From Agarilytica sp033852175 (GTDB taxonomy: Bacteria > Pseudomonadota > Gammaproteobacteria > Pseudomonadales > Cellvibrionaceae), in the NCBI GenBank assembly GCA_033852175.1, contig JAWSUY010000027.1, positions 1 to 64,000 of the forward strand: 64,000 bases of DNA, read 5' to 3'. Of this stretch, positions 33,661-41,272 are shown piece after piece. A program made the translations under genes and the position numbers. Within the stretch, counting starts at the first letter, position 1. Each line of letters begins with the position of its first letter. Under the pieces are notes generated by a model, which worked only from the letters and a program-made list of their open reading frames with translations, did no database searches and was not told where the DNA came from.

Positions 33661-33918
33661 TTCCTTGTTTTGGCGGGGTTGTTTATTTGACAATGTTAGC
33701 TGCTGGAAAAGGCAAGATCAACCGAAAGTAGATCGGCTGACCTTGTGTTTTTATATTTCAATCGAGTCTGACCCTATTGATCTCTTAACTGTTCCTTGTT
33801 TTCGTGGGGTTGTTTGTTAGGAGGATGTCAGCTAGTGGGGGAAGGAAGATCAACCGACGGGGGTCGGTTGATCTTTTTTACTTGGGATTCAGATTCAATG
33901 GAGCCGGAGCCTATTGAA
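33661..33918. repeat. Degenerate tandem duplication (~125 bp x 2) upstream of RAYT
   Basis: Unit A (33661-33788) and unit B (33787-33918) align: both begin TTCCTTGTTTT followed by GGGGTTGTTT, then a GTTAGCTG/GTCAGCTA block, then a hairpin on AAGATCAACCGA or its variant, a T-rich tail, and a REP half-site (33757-33780 and 33894-33918). Unit B's hairpin is perfect and unit A's is decayed. Confidence 0.7.
33846..33879 (+). terminator. Strong rho-independent terminator without an upstream gene
   Basis: Perfect 13-bp stem AAGATCAACCGAC (33846-33858), loop GGGG, GTCGGTTGATCTT (33863-33875), then further T to 33879. On the plus strand no protein gene precedes it; the RAYT gene on the minus strand runs away from it. 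Confidence 0.65.
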
Positions 33919-33989
33919 CGCTCTCGTCCCTTTTTATTTAAATTGTATTAAGCCTCACTAAACGCTAACTTAACCAAGTGACAATATTT

Positions 33990-34415
33990 TTAGAATCCAG
34001 TCTTTACAATAAATACAGGGTCCAAAATGTGCTTACCTACAATAACATCGTATTTAAACTCTTTAAATTCTTCGTCCTTCGCCCATTTTTTTTGCTTCGG
34101 TATTTTCATATTAATAACAGCATCCCTAGTGGGTAATTTGCTTTTACTAAACGGAGTCCCCTTTGGAAATTTAATCGTCATTTCTGCAGGCCCAACCCAA
34201 ACCACACGCTGACCTTCTTTGACAATTACCGGATCAGTATCAATAGAAGGAATTCCATTTTCATCTAGAGACACTTTTACCACTGCAGTGTTGGTACCCT
34301 TATTGACACTTACCTCTTTCACCGGACGGCTATTTTCCTTTCCCGCACGATTAACTTCTGCTGTCGCACACGCAGAAACTGCAACAAAAAGTACCAAATA
34401 CATTATTTTTTTCAT
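33990..34415 (-). CDS. Lipoprotein ending in the micropeptide-like motif PVFIVKTGF
   Basis: A 141-residue lipoprotein (signal peptide with lipobox VSAC at residue 16) with a beta-rich, possibly cupredoxin-like domain (DPVIVKEGQRVVWVGPAEMTIKFPKGTPF). No copper ligand set (His/Cys/His/Met) is apparent. Its C-terminus, ILDPVFIVKTGF-stop, matches the last nine residues of the array micropeptides (PVFIVRRSF, PVFILRSGF). Whether this is common ancestry, mimicry or a generic terminal beta-strand is unknown. It lies 41 bp downstream of the cyclase gene on the same strand and may be co-transcribed. Confidence 0.65.
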   Translation of the reverse strand: MKKIMYLVLFVAVSACATAEVNRAGKENSRPVKEVSVNKGTNTAVVKVSLDENGIPSIDTDPVIVKEGQRVVWVGPAEMTIKFPKGTPFSKSKLPTRDAVINMKIPKQKKWAKDEEFKEFKYDVIVGKHILDPVFIVKTGF

Positions 34416-34456
34416 TTTTTTACCTTTTTTATACTAAATTAAATAGAGTTTAAAAA

Positions 34457-36703
34457 TCACTGCAATCCAATATTTATTCCGTACATTGGATGTTCTTGCA
34501 ACCCCTCAAGATCTGGGTCAAGAGCAATCAATTCTGTAGGGTAACCCTCCCCAACTAAACGCGCCAACACTTCCAGTGCATTGTCATACTTTTTCAAAAT
34601 AGACCAAACTCTTAAACTAATAAAGAGAAAATCTATATCATCAGGACTTAGTAAACCAGCAATTTTTAGATGCTTTTTTGACTCTTCAACTCGCCCAAGG
34701 TGTAAATACCCAAGAGCCAAAAACTGGTGAACCTCAGATGAATTCGGATTTAGCTCAAGGTTTTTTGACGCAATAGCTATCGAGCGAAGACACCAACTCT
34801 CGACCTCATCTCTCCTATTCGGACTTTGTCTTAATGCCTCAGCTAAATTAATCATTACTCTATAATCCTGCGGAGCTAAACGAACTGCATTTTCATATGA
34901 CTCAATGGCCTGTTCATAGTCTCCTGCATAATAAAATCCTGTTCCAGCATTGGAGAAGCCTATTGCCGAAGGAACAATATCCGCAGCCTTTCTAAACGCC
35001 TTTGCAGCAGACTTATACTCTCCAAGATAGGAATACGATATCCCGAGATTGTTCAGTACCGTTTCATTTTCAGGAGTCAACTCTAAGGCGGTATTCAAAA
35101 GAACAACCGATTCGCTCATACGCCCTTCAGCAATCAAAAAATATGCGTATTCATTATATCCCCGCCAATTTTTGGCGTATAAATTAATTGCATTTAAAAA
35201 TAGCTCTTCAGCCAAAGGAAGTCTATTTTGGTTCTCATACGCCCGAGCTAAAAAAGCAACGGGCTCCACATTTTCACGATCCAACGCCATTGCTACTTTA
35301 AGATATTTTACTGATTGACTATTATTTCCCTTTGCTTCTTGAATCATTCCCAAAGAGATATATACCTCAGATAGGCCATCATCCTGCTCCAAAGCGACCA
35401 AACAATACTCTTCAGCCTTCCCCAACAACTCAACCTTCTGCGTTAGCTTATACTTCCCCCGATAAGCCCGGCAAATCCCCGCATTGGCTCCGGCAAACTC
35501 ACTATCGTGCACCAATGAGGTCGTCATATACTTAATCGCAGCATCATAATTCGCATGCGTTTCCGGCAACCTCAAAAACTCCATACCCTTCAAATAATAA
35601 TCATAAGCCGTTACATCAGAAGTTAGCTTTAAGGCCGCAGGCCTAAAAAACTTTAACTGGAATTCTTTCGCCAAATACTGTCCAATTTCTGCAACGACTC
35701 TGTCTTGCAGAATAAAAATATCTTTATACGCACCGTCGAGCTTTCCTCCGGCTATTTGCACGTTGTCTTTCCTGCGAAATAGCTGATAGGCGATCCGCAG
35801 GCTGTCACCCACTTTTTGAATACTGCCTTCAAGACGAATCGGGCCACGAACACCTTTCGTCGGGTCGAGGATATAAACGTCTTCCATATCCGCCAGTTGG
35901 GAGCGTAGGGCTTCGGTTATTCCGGCACTGAAATAGTCCGATTTTCCGCCATCTGACATCAAGTTTTTGAAGTCTGCTATCTCTACATAGTTCGCGGTAT
36001 AACCAGGCACTAACCACCTTGGAACGAGGTAGAATCCTGAGGCAATGAGGCATATCAGGGCAACGGCCAAAGGGTAACGAAAAGCTATTATTTTTTGCTG
36101 AAATGTTCTGAGCGCATAATGTAAGTGTGTGCGCTTGGTTATGCCTTTTGGAAGGATAAGGTATGCGCGTATTTTACCGTCGATGTTCTTAAGCGCTTGA
36201 GCACCCAGTTTTTTAATTGGCTGGCTAATTTCGCTTTTAACTGCTTTGTAGACGCTTTCAGATATACAAAGGCCATCGGACACAGCGAGTGGCTCTAGGC
36301 GTGCGGCGATGTTAACGTCATCACCGAATAGAGCTTCGTCCTTTTGAGTGACTTCGCCGGAATGTATGCCTATGCGGGTGCGTAGCGCGGGCATATGCGA
36401 TTCTGAATTTTCGTTAAATGCCTGCAGGTCGTTTTGAATAGCGATACCGGCATTGACGGCGGAAAGGGAGGCGTCGAAGCGCGCGAAAACGGCATCCCCA
36501 ATAAATTCGATGACGTGGCCTTCGAACTCTTCGATACGTGTTAACAGTATGCGGCGGTATTCGCCGACTAAACCGATAGTTTGGTTCTCGTTTTGCCCCA
36601 TTAGGCGCGAGTAACCGACTATATCGGTAAACATTAAGGTAAGATGCCGACGTTCCAAACCTGAGCCCCTGCAGATTGGTCTGACATGATTCCGCGTAAT
36701 CAC
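34457..36703 (-). CDS. Class III adenylate/guanylate cyclase with TPR repeats
   Basis: Protein of 748 residues. The N-terminal cyclase domain (20-185) has both metal-binding aspartates, Asp27 in MFTDIVGYSRLM and Asp70 in FIGDAVFARF, and the GIHSGEV and GDDVNIAARLE motifs. One membrane helix (PLAVALICLIASGFYLVP, about 213-230) follows. A TolB-like N-domain (YFSAGITEALRSQLADMEDVYIL) and about eight TPR units (400-740) complete it. It probably makes cAMP in response to an unknown cue sensed by the C-terminal half. The start is GTG. Divergent from a Crp/Fnr-type gene that could bind the product. Confidence 0.85.
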   Translation of the reverse strand: MITRNHVRPICRGSGLERRHLTLMFTDIVGYSRLMGQNENQTIGLVGEYRRILLTRIEEFEGHVIEFIGDAVFARFDASLSAVNAGIAIQNDLQAFNENSESHMPALRTRIGIHSGEVTQKDEALFGDDVNIAARLEPLAVSDGLCISESVYKAVKSEISQPIKKLGAQALKNIDGKIRAYLILPKGITKRTHLHYALRTFQQKIIAFRYPLAVALICLIASGFYLVPRWLVPGYTANYVEIADFKNLMSDGGKSDYFSAGITEALRSQLADMEDVYILDPTKGVRGPIRLEGSIQKVGDSLRIAYQLFRRKDNVQIAGGKLDGAYKDIFILQDRVVAEIGQYLAKEFQLKFFRPAALKLTSDVTAYDYYLKGMEFLRLPETHANYDAAIKYMTTSLVHDSEFAGANAGICRAYRGKYKLTQKVELLGKAEEYCLVALEQDDGLSEVYISLGMIQEAKGNNSQSVKYLKVAMALDRENVEPVAFLARAYENQNRLPLAEELFLNAINLYAKNWRGYNEYAYFLIAEGRMSESVVLLNTALELTPENETVLNNLGISYSYLGEYKSAAKAFRKAADIVPSAIGFSNAGTGFYYAGDYEQAIESYENAVRLAPQDYRVMINLAEALRQSPNRRDEVESWCLRSIAIASKNLELNPNSSEVHQFLALGYLHLGRVEESKKHLKIAGLLSPDDIDFLFISLRVWSILKKYDNALEVLARLVGEGYPTELIALDPDLEGLQEHPMYGINIGLQ

Positions 36704-37008
36704 ATGCCTTGTTAAGCTTATTACTTTGCTTATTAAGGATGTAATTGGCGCCTAAAACAACGCTTTATTTTTTTAGTCGCGGTATATTTTGTGTGAAGTG
36801 TTCGTTAACACTTCCTTACACTGTATTTATGTCGATCGCTATTCCGAAAGGGAAATATAAGCGACGCAAAAAGCCGGTCAAATAACACTCAATATTGGCA
36901 CTATTTAACTGATTCATTAGCGAGTTCATGTATTGAGCGGTATGATAGGCCCACTCGGCGAAGGGATTCAATCTTTATATTATTCATCGCGTAGATCAAA
37001 ATATTCTC
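36704..37008. other. Divergent intergenic region between cyclase and Crp-type gene
   Basis: 305 bp holding both promoters. It includes the inverted repeat annotated at 36795-36814. No small gene or terminator seen. Confidence 0.5.
36795..36814. promoter_or_regulatory. Candidate operator palindrome
   Basis: GAAGTGTT-CGTT-AACACTTC, a perfect 8-bp inverted repeat midway between the divergent cyclase and Crp/Fnr genes. It includes a TGTGA half-site at its left edge but not the right TCACA half of a canonical CRP box. Confidence 0.35.
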
Positions 37009-37647
37009 ATGCTTAATAAAGTTAGTCTTTTTGCCAACCTTCCTCAAAAGTCTCTTGATGAGTTAGAGCGCCTTAGCGTTCTGCGTCGCTTTCCTAAAAA
37101 TACGATCTTATTTATCGAAGGCGATGAGTCGACGCATTTGTATGTGGTGAAAGAAGGTAAGGTCAGCGCTTCTGTTTCCGGTGAAGATGGCCGCGAAGTT
37201 ATTCTCAATTATATGGGTGCGGGTGAGTATTTTGGTGAGCTGGCTTTGCTGGATGGCAAGCCGCGTTCTGCCACTGTCCGCACGGTTACCGCTTGTGAAA
37301 TTATTGCGGTATCGCGCAGTAGTTTTCAGGATCTGTTAAAAACGGACCCCAGCTTTGTTTTGCAGGTTACGTCGGAATTAACCGGGCGTGTACGTACCTT
37401 AACCGATAGTGTTAAAGATTTGGCGTTGCTGGATGTGTATGGCCGCGTGAGTAATGTGCTAGAAAAGCTCAGTGATGATAATGGCCGTATCGATAACCCG
37501 AAAGTAACGCATCAGGATATTGCGAATATGGTGGGTTCTTCTCGGGAAATGGTCAGCCGTATTATGAAGCAGTTGATTATTGGCGAGTATATCGGGCAGT
37601 GTTCGAAGTTTATTGAGATTAAGAAGACTTTGCCTAAGGGCTGGTAA
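37009..37647 (+). CDS. Crp/Fnr-family transcriptional regulator
   Basis: A 212-residue regulator. The cyclic-nucleotide domain (10-125) has the phosphate-binding cassette FGELALLDGKPRSATV, with Glu and Arg in the places used by cAMP-binding CRP. The C-terminal winged helix includes VTHQDIANMVGSSREMVSRIMKQL, a CRP-type recognition helix. No Fnr-type N-terminal cysteine cluster is present. Divergent from the class III cyclase, so a cAMP-synthesis and response pair is inferred. Confidence 0.85.
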   Translation: MLNKVSLFANLPQKSLDELERLSVLRRFPKNTILFIEGDESTHLYVVKEGKVSASVSGEDGREVILNYMGAGEYFGELALLDGKPRSATVRTVTACEIIAVSRSSFQDLLKTDPSFVLQVTSELTGRVRTLTDSVKDLALLDVYGRVSNVLEKLSDDNGRIDNPKVTHQDIANMVGSSREMVSRIMKQLIIGEYIGQCSKFIEIKKTLPKGW

Positions 37648-37698
37648 GCTTTGGCCTTTCTTTAAGGCCACTATCTCGCAGCTTAATTTCTTTCCGGT

Positions 37699-39597
37699 TT
37701 ATTCTGAATCTTCTTCCGGCGTCAGTTCTGTGGTGTCGCTGATGCTGTTTTCTGATTTTCGTTTTCCTTTCGCTTCTGCTGCTACCGGGCCAATCACTTG
37801 ATTTTTTATTGCCTGCGGCTCTCTTACCTGTGCTTGTCTCGTCTGGGATTTTCTTGCCTGGGCTACTTCCGCGCCCGTTGATGGTAGTGCTTGTGGCTTT
37901 ATTGTTTGCAGTTTAACGGCATCGTTTGTTTGTGCGGTATCGGTGGGGTCGATTATCATTTGTAAATTTTCTGGCGCTTCTATTGGCTCCCCTCTTTCTT
38001 TCGCACTTTCATTCATATTCTCATTCACGCCCTCTAGCACTTCCAGTTCAGTCTCTTCTGTCGCTGGGCCTTTGTGGCCAATATGGTAGGCGGCGAAACC
38101 GGGAAACATGACTTGGTTAAGGGCCATGCCGATAATTTGCCCGTCATAGGGTGCATGAATCTCTGAATGTTTGTTGGTGATAGGGTCGGTGACGATGCCG
38201 AGTAAATCGCCTTTTACGACTTCGGCTCCCAATTCAATTTCGCTAAATAGCATGCCGCCATCTGTGGCTCTCACCCAGCTGGATTCATAATAAACAGGTT
38301 CTGCTGCACGCTGCCAAAAGCGGCGACGCTTGATCATACCGAGGCCATCCATTGCGCTTTCTATGCTTTTAACCCCGTGTTCGATATCGGATAGGGTGAG
38401 TTCGTGGGGCGCCCCGGCTTCTAGTGTGACGGCGGGAATGCCGTGTTCAACTGCGGCTCTTCTTAAGCAGCCTTCGGCACCCTCGCTTTGGACTACGACG
38501 ATGGCACCCATTTTTTTAGCAAGGTTCTGGACTTTTTCGTTGGTTAAATCAGCCCGTAGTTGTGGGAGGTTTGTTCTTCTAAATGACCCGGTATGAAGAT
38601 CGATGAGCATGTCGCAGTGGGATACGACTTCGGTAAAGAATGAGTGGGCGATACGTGCTGCTGAACTACCATCGGGGTTGCCTGGAAAGAAGCGGTTTAA
38701 ATCACGACGGTCGGGAAGGTAGCGTGAGCCTCGACGGAAGCCTTGCAGGTTTACAATAGGAACACCAATTATAGAACCGCTTAGCTCTTGAGGTTCTATG
38801 TTGTACATAAGGCGCCGAACAATTTCGATTCCGTTGAGTTCGTCACCATGCACTGCGGCGGTAATGCATAGCGTAGGGCCGGATTTTACACCGTTTAAGA
38901 CAAGTACGGCTGTAGGAGCAGAAATACCGACAAAGGAAGCACCGCCTGACCAACCGAGACGCGTGGACACACCCGGTAAGACTTCATTGTTCAGGAGTAT
39001 TAGTGGTTCGCCTGCAGCGACTTCTTCACCCAGAATTCCCTGCGCAAGTTTTTTCAGAATACCAGGCTTGGGGGTTGCGTCAGCTGGTGTATTGTTTTGT
39101 TCTGTTAAGGGCGTTCTCTGTTCAGCTGAATTTACTTCGGTTAGGCTTTCTGCTTTGGCTGTTGTTTTGGTTTTTGCTTCAGTCGCGGTTTTTAGTGCCC
39201 GGTTGCCTGCGGTTATTTCATTGGCTTGGGCAGTGTTTTGCGCTTGTTTTTTTTGCGGTGGCTGTACTTTACTGGTAGCTGTGGAGGTTGCTTCGGCTGT
39301 TTCCACTTCGCTTACATTTTTCGACTGGGCCTGCGATTTGGAAAAGGCTTCGTCCTGCAACAGGGGCGCATCAACTACGTCTTTTAAATTGATGTTTACA
39401 GCTGGCTTTGGTGTGGGGACTTTTTCGTTATCGTCTAAGCTGCCATCTTTTGTTTGGATGCTTTCTATTTGAGCACCATCACTTTGTGTGCCTAGACGCT
39501 CTGTATTTTCTATCTCGGTCGCAAGATCGTTCGCAATCGCGAAGTTCATAGCGCACAGACCAATAAGGCAGCATACTCCGATACTACTTAGCTTCAT
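37699..39597 (-). CDS. AstE/aspartoacylase-like M14 deacylase with long tails
   Basis: Exported or periplasmic protein of 632 residues (signal peptide to about residue 22). A low-complexity Ala/Thr/Gln-rich segment (about 25-180) precedes a succinylglutamate desuccinylase/aspartoacylase domain (about 190-510). Zinc-site motifs are AAVHGDELNG, RDLNRFFPG and LIDLHTG, with VTLEAGAPHEL near the end of the fold. A second low-complexity tail follows. Members act as amidohydrolases on N-acyl amino acids. The flexible tails are unusual for the family. Convergent with the Crp-type gene. Confidence 0.78.
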   Translation of the reverse strand: MKLSSIGVCCLIGLCAMNFAIANDLATEIENTERLGTQSDGAQIESIQTKDGSLDDNEKVPTPKPAVNINLKDVVDAPLLQDEAFSKSQAQSKNVSEVETAEATSTATSKVQPPQKKQAQNTAQANEITAGNRALKTATEAKTKTTAKAESLTEVNSAEQRTPLTEQNNTPADATPKPGILKKLAQGILGEEVAAGEPLILLNNEVLPGVSTRLGWSGGASFVGISAPTAVLVLNGVKSGPTLCITAAVHGDELNGIEIVRRLMYNIEPQELSGSIIGVPIVNLQGFRRGSRYLPDRRDLNRFFPGNPDGSSAARIAHSFFTEVVSHCDMLIDLHTGSFRRTNLPQLRADLTNEKVQNLAKKMGAIVVVQSEGAEGCLRRAAVEHGIPAVTLEAGAPHELTLSDIEHGVKSIESAMDGLGMIKRRRFWQRAAEPVYYESSWVRATDGGMLFSEIELGAEVVKGDLLGIVTDPITNKHSEIHAPYDGQIIGMALNQVMFPGFAAYHIGHKGPATEETELEVLEGVNENMNESAKERGEPIEAPENLQMIIDPTDTAQTNDAVKLQTIKPQALPSTGAEVAQARKSQTRQAQVREPQAIKNQVIGPVAAEAKGKRKSENSISDTTELTPEEDSE

Positions 39598-39665
39598 TCA
39601 AGTAACTCTTGGATCTTTTTAATTGTACGCACTAATTCTAACCTATTTTTTCAAAGGGGTATTTT

Positions 39666-39689
39666 TTCGATGGGGTCAGACTCGATTGA
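39666..39689. repeat. REP element (left of pair)
   Basis: GATGGGGTCAGACTCGATTGA with a decayed left arm; paired with the inverted copy at 39767-39791. Confidence 0.75.
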
Positions 39690-39744
39690 TTCAGTTAAAA
39701 ACGGAAAATCACACGGTTTATTCATCTTTTTTGCGTATTTTACG

Positions 39745-40650
39745 ATGAGGCTTCAAGGGAGCCGGTTTCAATGGTGTCTGACCCCATTGAAAAAGCTCTG
39801 CCTGGTGGGCACTTTGATTTTTTCGGGGTGTGCTACGGCACCTTATGAGTATGGAACGGGGGAATACGGCGGCGACAATTCAGGCTCGCCGTATATGGAG
39901 AATCAGGTGATTATGGGCACGCCCAATAAATTACTCGATGCTTCTGACTGGGTTTGGCCAGGCAGCTGGATGGCTAAGTTGTTGCTGTGGAATAAGGACA
40001 TTGATAGCCATGAGATTTCCGATGAGACGATGACGTCTGTGATGACGTACATTGAGAAGAACGATCTCAGCGATGTACAAGTTTTGGTGAATGCCTATCG
40101 GCCAGGAAATCAGTGGTCACGCTTATTTAAGAATAAGGAGATCCCTGCGGGGTGGCGTTTCACTTTGGGCATCCTTACGACGTCTTTATATACGATTATG
40201 CCGGGTCGTTTTTTTGGCGGGGATAATTACAACCCGTATACCAATACGATTAACCTTTATTCTGACGACGTGGCGATATCGCTGCATGAAGCCGCTCATG
40301 CGAAAGATCTGAACAGTCGAAAATATAAGGGGCTGAACGCTGCGCTGTATGTTTTACCTGGGGCGCCTTTGTATTATGAAGCGGTGGCGACTTCGGATGC
40401 ATTGAGTTATCTCGAACGAGAATGTCGTTATGACGATGAGAAACACGCTTATCGTGTTTTGCACCCGGCTTATGGTACTTATGTTGGCGGGTTATTTTTG
40501 AAGCAATCTGGGCTCAGTTTTCTGGGCGTAATACCCGGCCATATTAGTGGTGCGATTGCTTCGCTTGGGGTTAAGGATAAGGAAGACCGTTGTCCGTTTT
40601 CAATGGGCTCGGATTCGATTGAAACCGAGAACCGGCCTCTCACCCCCTGA
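39745..40650 (+). CDS. HExxH-containing lipoprotein
   Basis: About 301 residues. The signal peptide (LKKLCLVGTLIFSGC) has lipobox FSGC. A candidate zinc-protease motif HEAAHAKDL lies near residue 191, with downstream EAVATSDALSYL that could give a third ligand; hydrophobic segments flank it (FTLGILTTSLYTIMPG). The frame is open from 39670 within a REP; ATG 39745 is preferred because it is closer to the signal sequence. Residues before the signal (FQWCLTPLK) and the C-terminal FSMGSDSIET are encoded by REP elements, so both ends may have been remodelled. Confidence 0.65.
   Translation: MRLQGSRFQWCLTPLKKLCLVGTLIFSGCATAPYEYGTGEYGGDNSGSPYMENQVIMGTPNKLLDASDWVWPGSWMAKLLLWNKDIDSHEISDETMTSVMTYIEKNDLSDVQVLVNAYRPGNQWSRLFKNKEIPAGWRFTLGILTTSLYTIMPGRFFGGDNYNPYTNTINLYSDDVAISLHEAAHAKDLNSRKYKGLNAALYVLPGAPLYYEAVATSDALSYLERECRYDDEKHAYRVLHPAYGTYVGGLFLKQSGLSFLGVIPGHISGAIASLGVKDKEDRCPFSMGSDSIETENRPLTP
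39767..39791. repeat. REP element (right of pair)
   Basis: Full-length REP with one mismatch (TTCAATGGTGTCTGACCCCA then TTGAA) inside the lipoprotein's 5' coding region. Confidence 0.8.
40599..40623. repeat. REP element (left of pair)
   Basis: TTCAATGGGCTCGGATTCGA then TTGAA; translated into the C-terminus of the HExxH lipoprotein. Confidence 0.8.
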
Positions 40651-40666
40651 CGATCAATAAGCTATT

Positions 40667-40691
40667 TTCAATCGAGTCTGACCCTATTGAA
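40667..40691. repeat. REP element (right of pair)
   Basis: Inverted partner of 40599-40623 with a 43-bp spacer, between convergent genes. Confidence 0.85.
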
Positions 40692-40693
40692 AA

Positions 40694-41224
40694 TCAGCAA
40701 CTTGTCTCAGTGTCATAAGCAAGGTAGTAATATCCATTCCAAATCTCTTCTTGGATATTTTGATCCGTTTTTTTTACGCTAAATGAAATGCCTTCCATCG
40801 TAGCGCAATAATCAAATATGTAATTTTCTGACGTTAGAAATTCTTCGGTTACGGCAATCGCAAGACCGATATTTTCATACGAGTTAATCTGATAAAAAGA
40901 ATAGCCTGAGTCAACATTTACCGACCTTCGATCTCCCAGTAAGGGAAAGCAGGTTTCTCCGTCAGTCGCCTTACCGAGAACTTTGGCGACTATTTTTGCT
41001 ACTTTGACTGCTGAGCGATGTTTCTGTTCACCTAACTGAACGACGGTTATTTTAGATCCAATATCGAGATTATTGTTCTGAATAGCTAAACAATGTCCAT
41101 CTACCCATCCTATTCGACTGTTGTAATCTATCACTTCGAAAGTGCTCGGCTCATTTTTATTGTGTGCACAGGATAAGCAAACAAGAGAGGCAAGCAGCCA
41201 ACAAAATAATGAATATTTACGCAT
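40694..41224 (-). CDS. Hypothetical lipoprotein
   Basis: About 176 residues. The signal peptide MRKYSLFCWLLASLVCLSC has lipobox CLSC. The mature part contains four to five Cys (GHCLAIQ, ETCFPLL, DYCATME, ETSC) and no recognised family. The frame extends upstream to 41254, but ATG 41224 starts exactly at the signal sequence. Downstream of the dehydratase pair on the same strand, with a degenerate REP between. Confidence 0.65.
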   Translation of the reverse strand: MRKYSLFCWLLASLVCLSCAHNKNEPSTFEVIDYNSRIGWVDGHCLAIQNNNLDIGSKITVVQLGEQKHRSAVKVAKIVAKVLGKATDGETCFPLLGDRRSVNVDSGYSFYQINSYENIGLAIAVTEEFLTSENYIFDYCATMEGISFSVKKTDQNIQEEIWNGYYYLAYDTETSC

Positions 41225-41249
41225 TTTTATACCCGTCATAAAACAGCGT

Positions 41250-41272
41250 TTCAATTTCGTCTGTCATTTGAA
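41250..41272. repeat. Degenerate REP
   Basis: TTCAATTTCGTCTGTCATTT then GAA, overlapping the last codons of the dehydratase-like gene. Confidence 0.5.

Noticed and set aside
37652..37670. Hairpin TGGCCTT/AAGGCCA between convergent genes as a terminator
   Set aside because: The stem is good but neither strand has a T tract after it.
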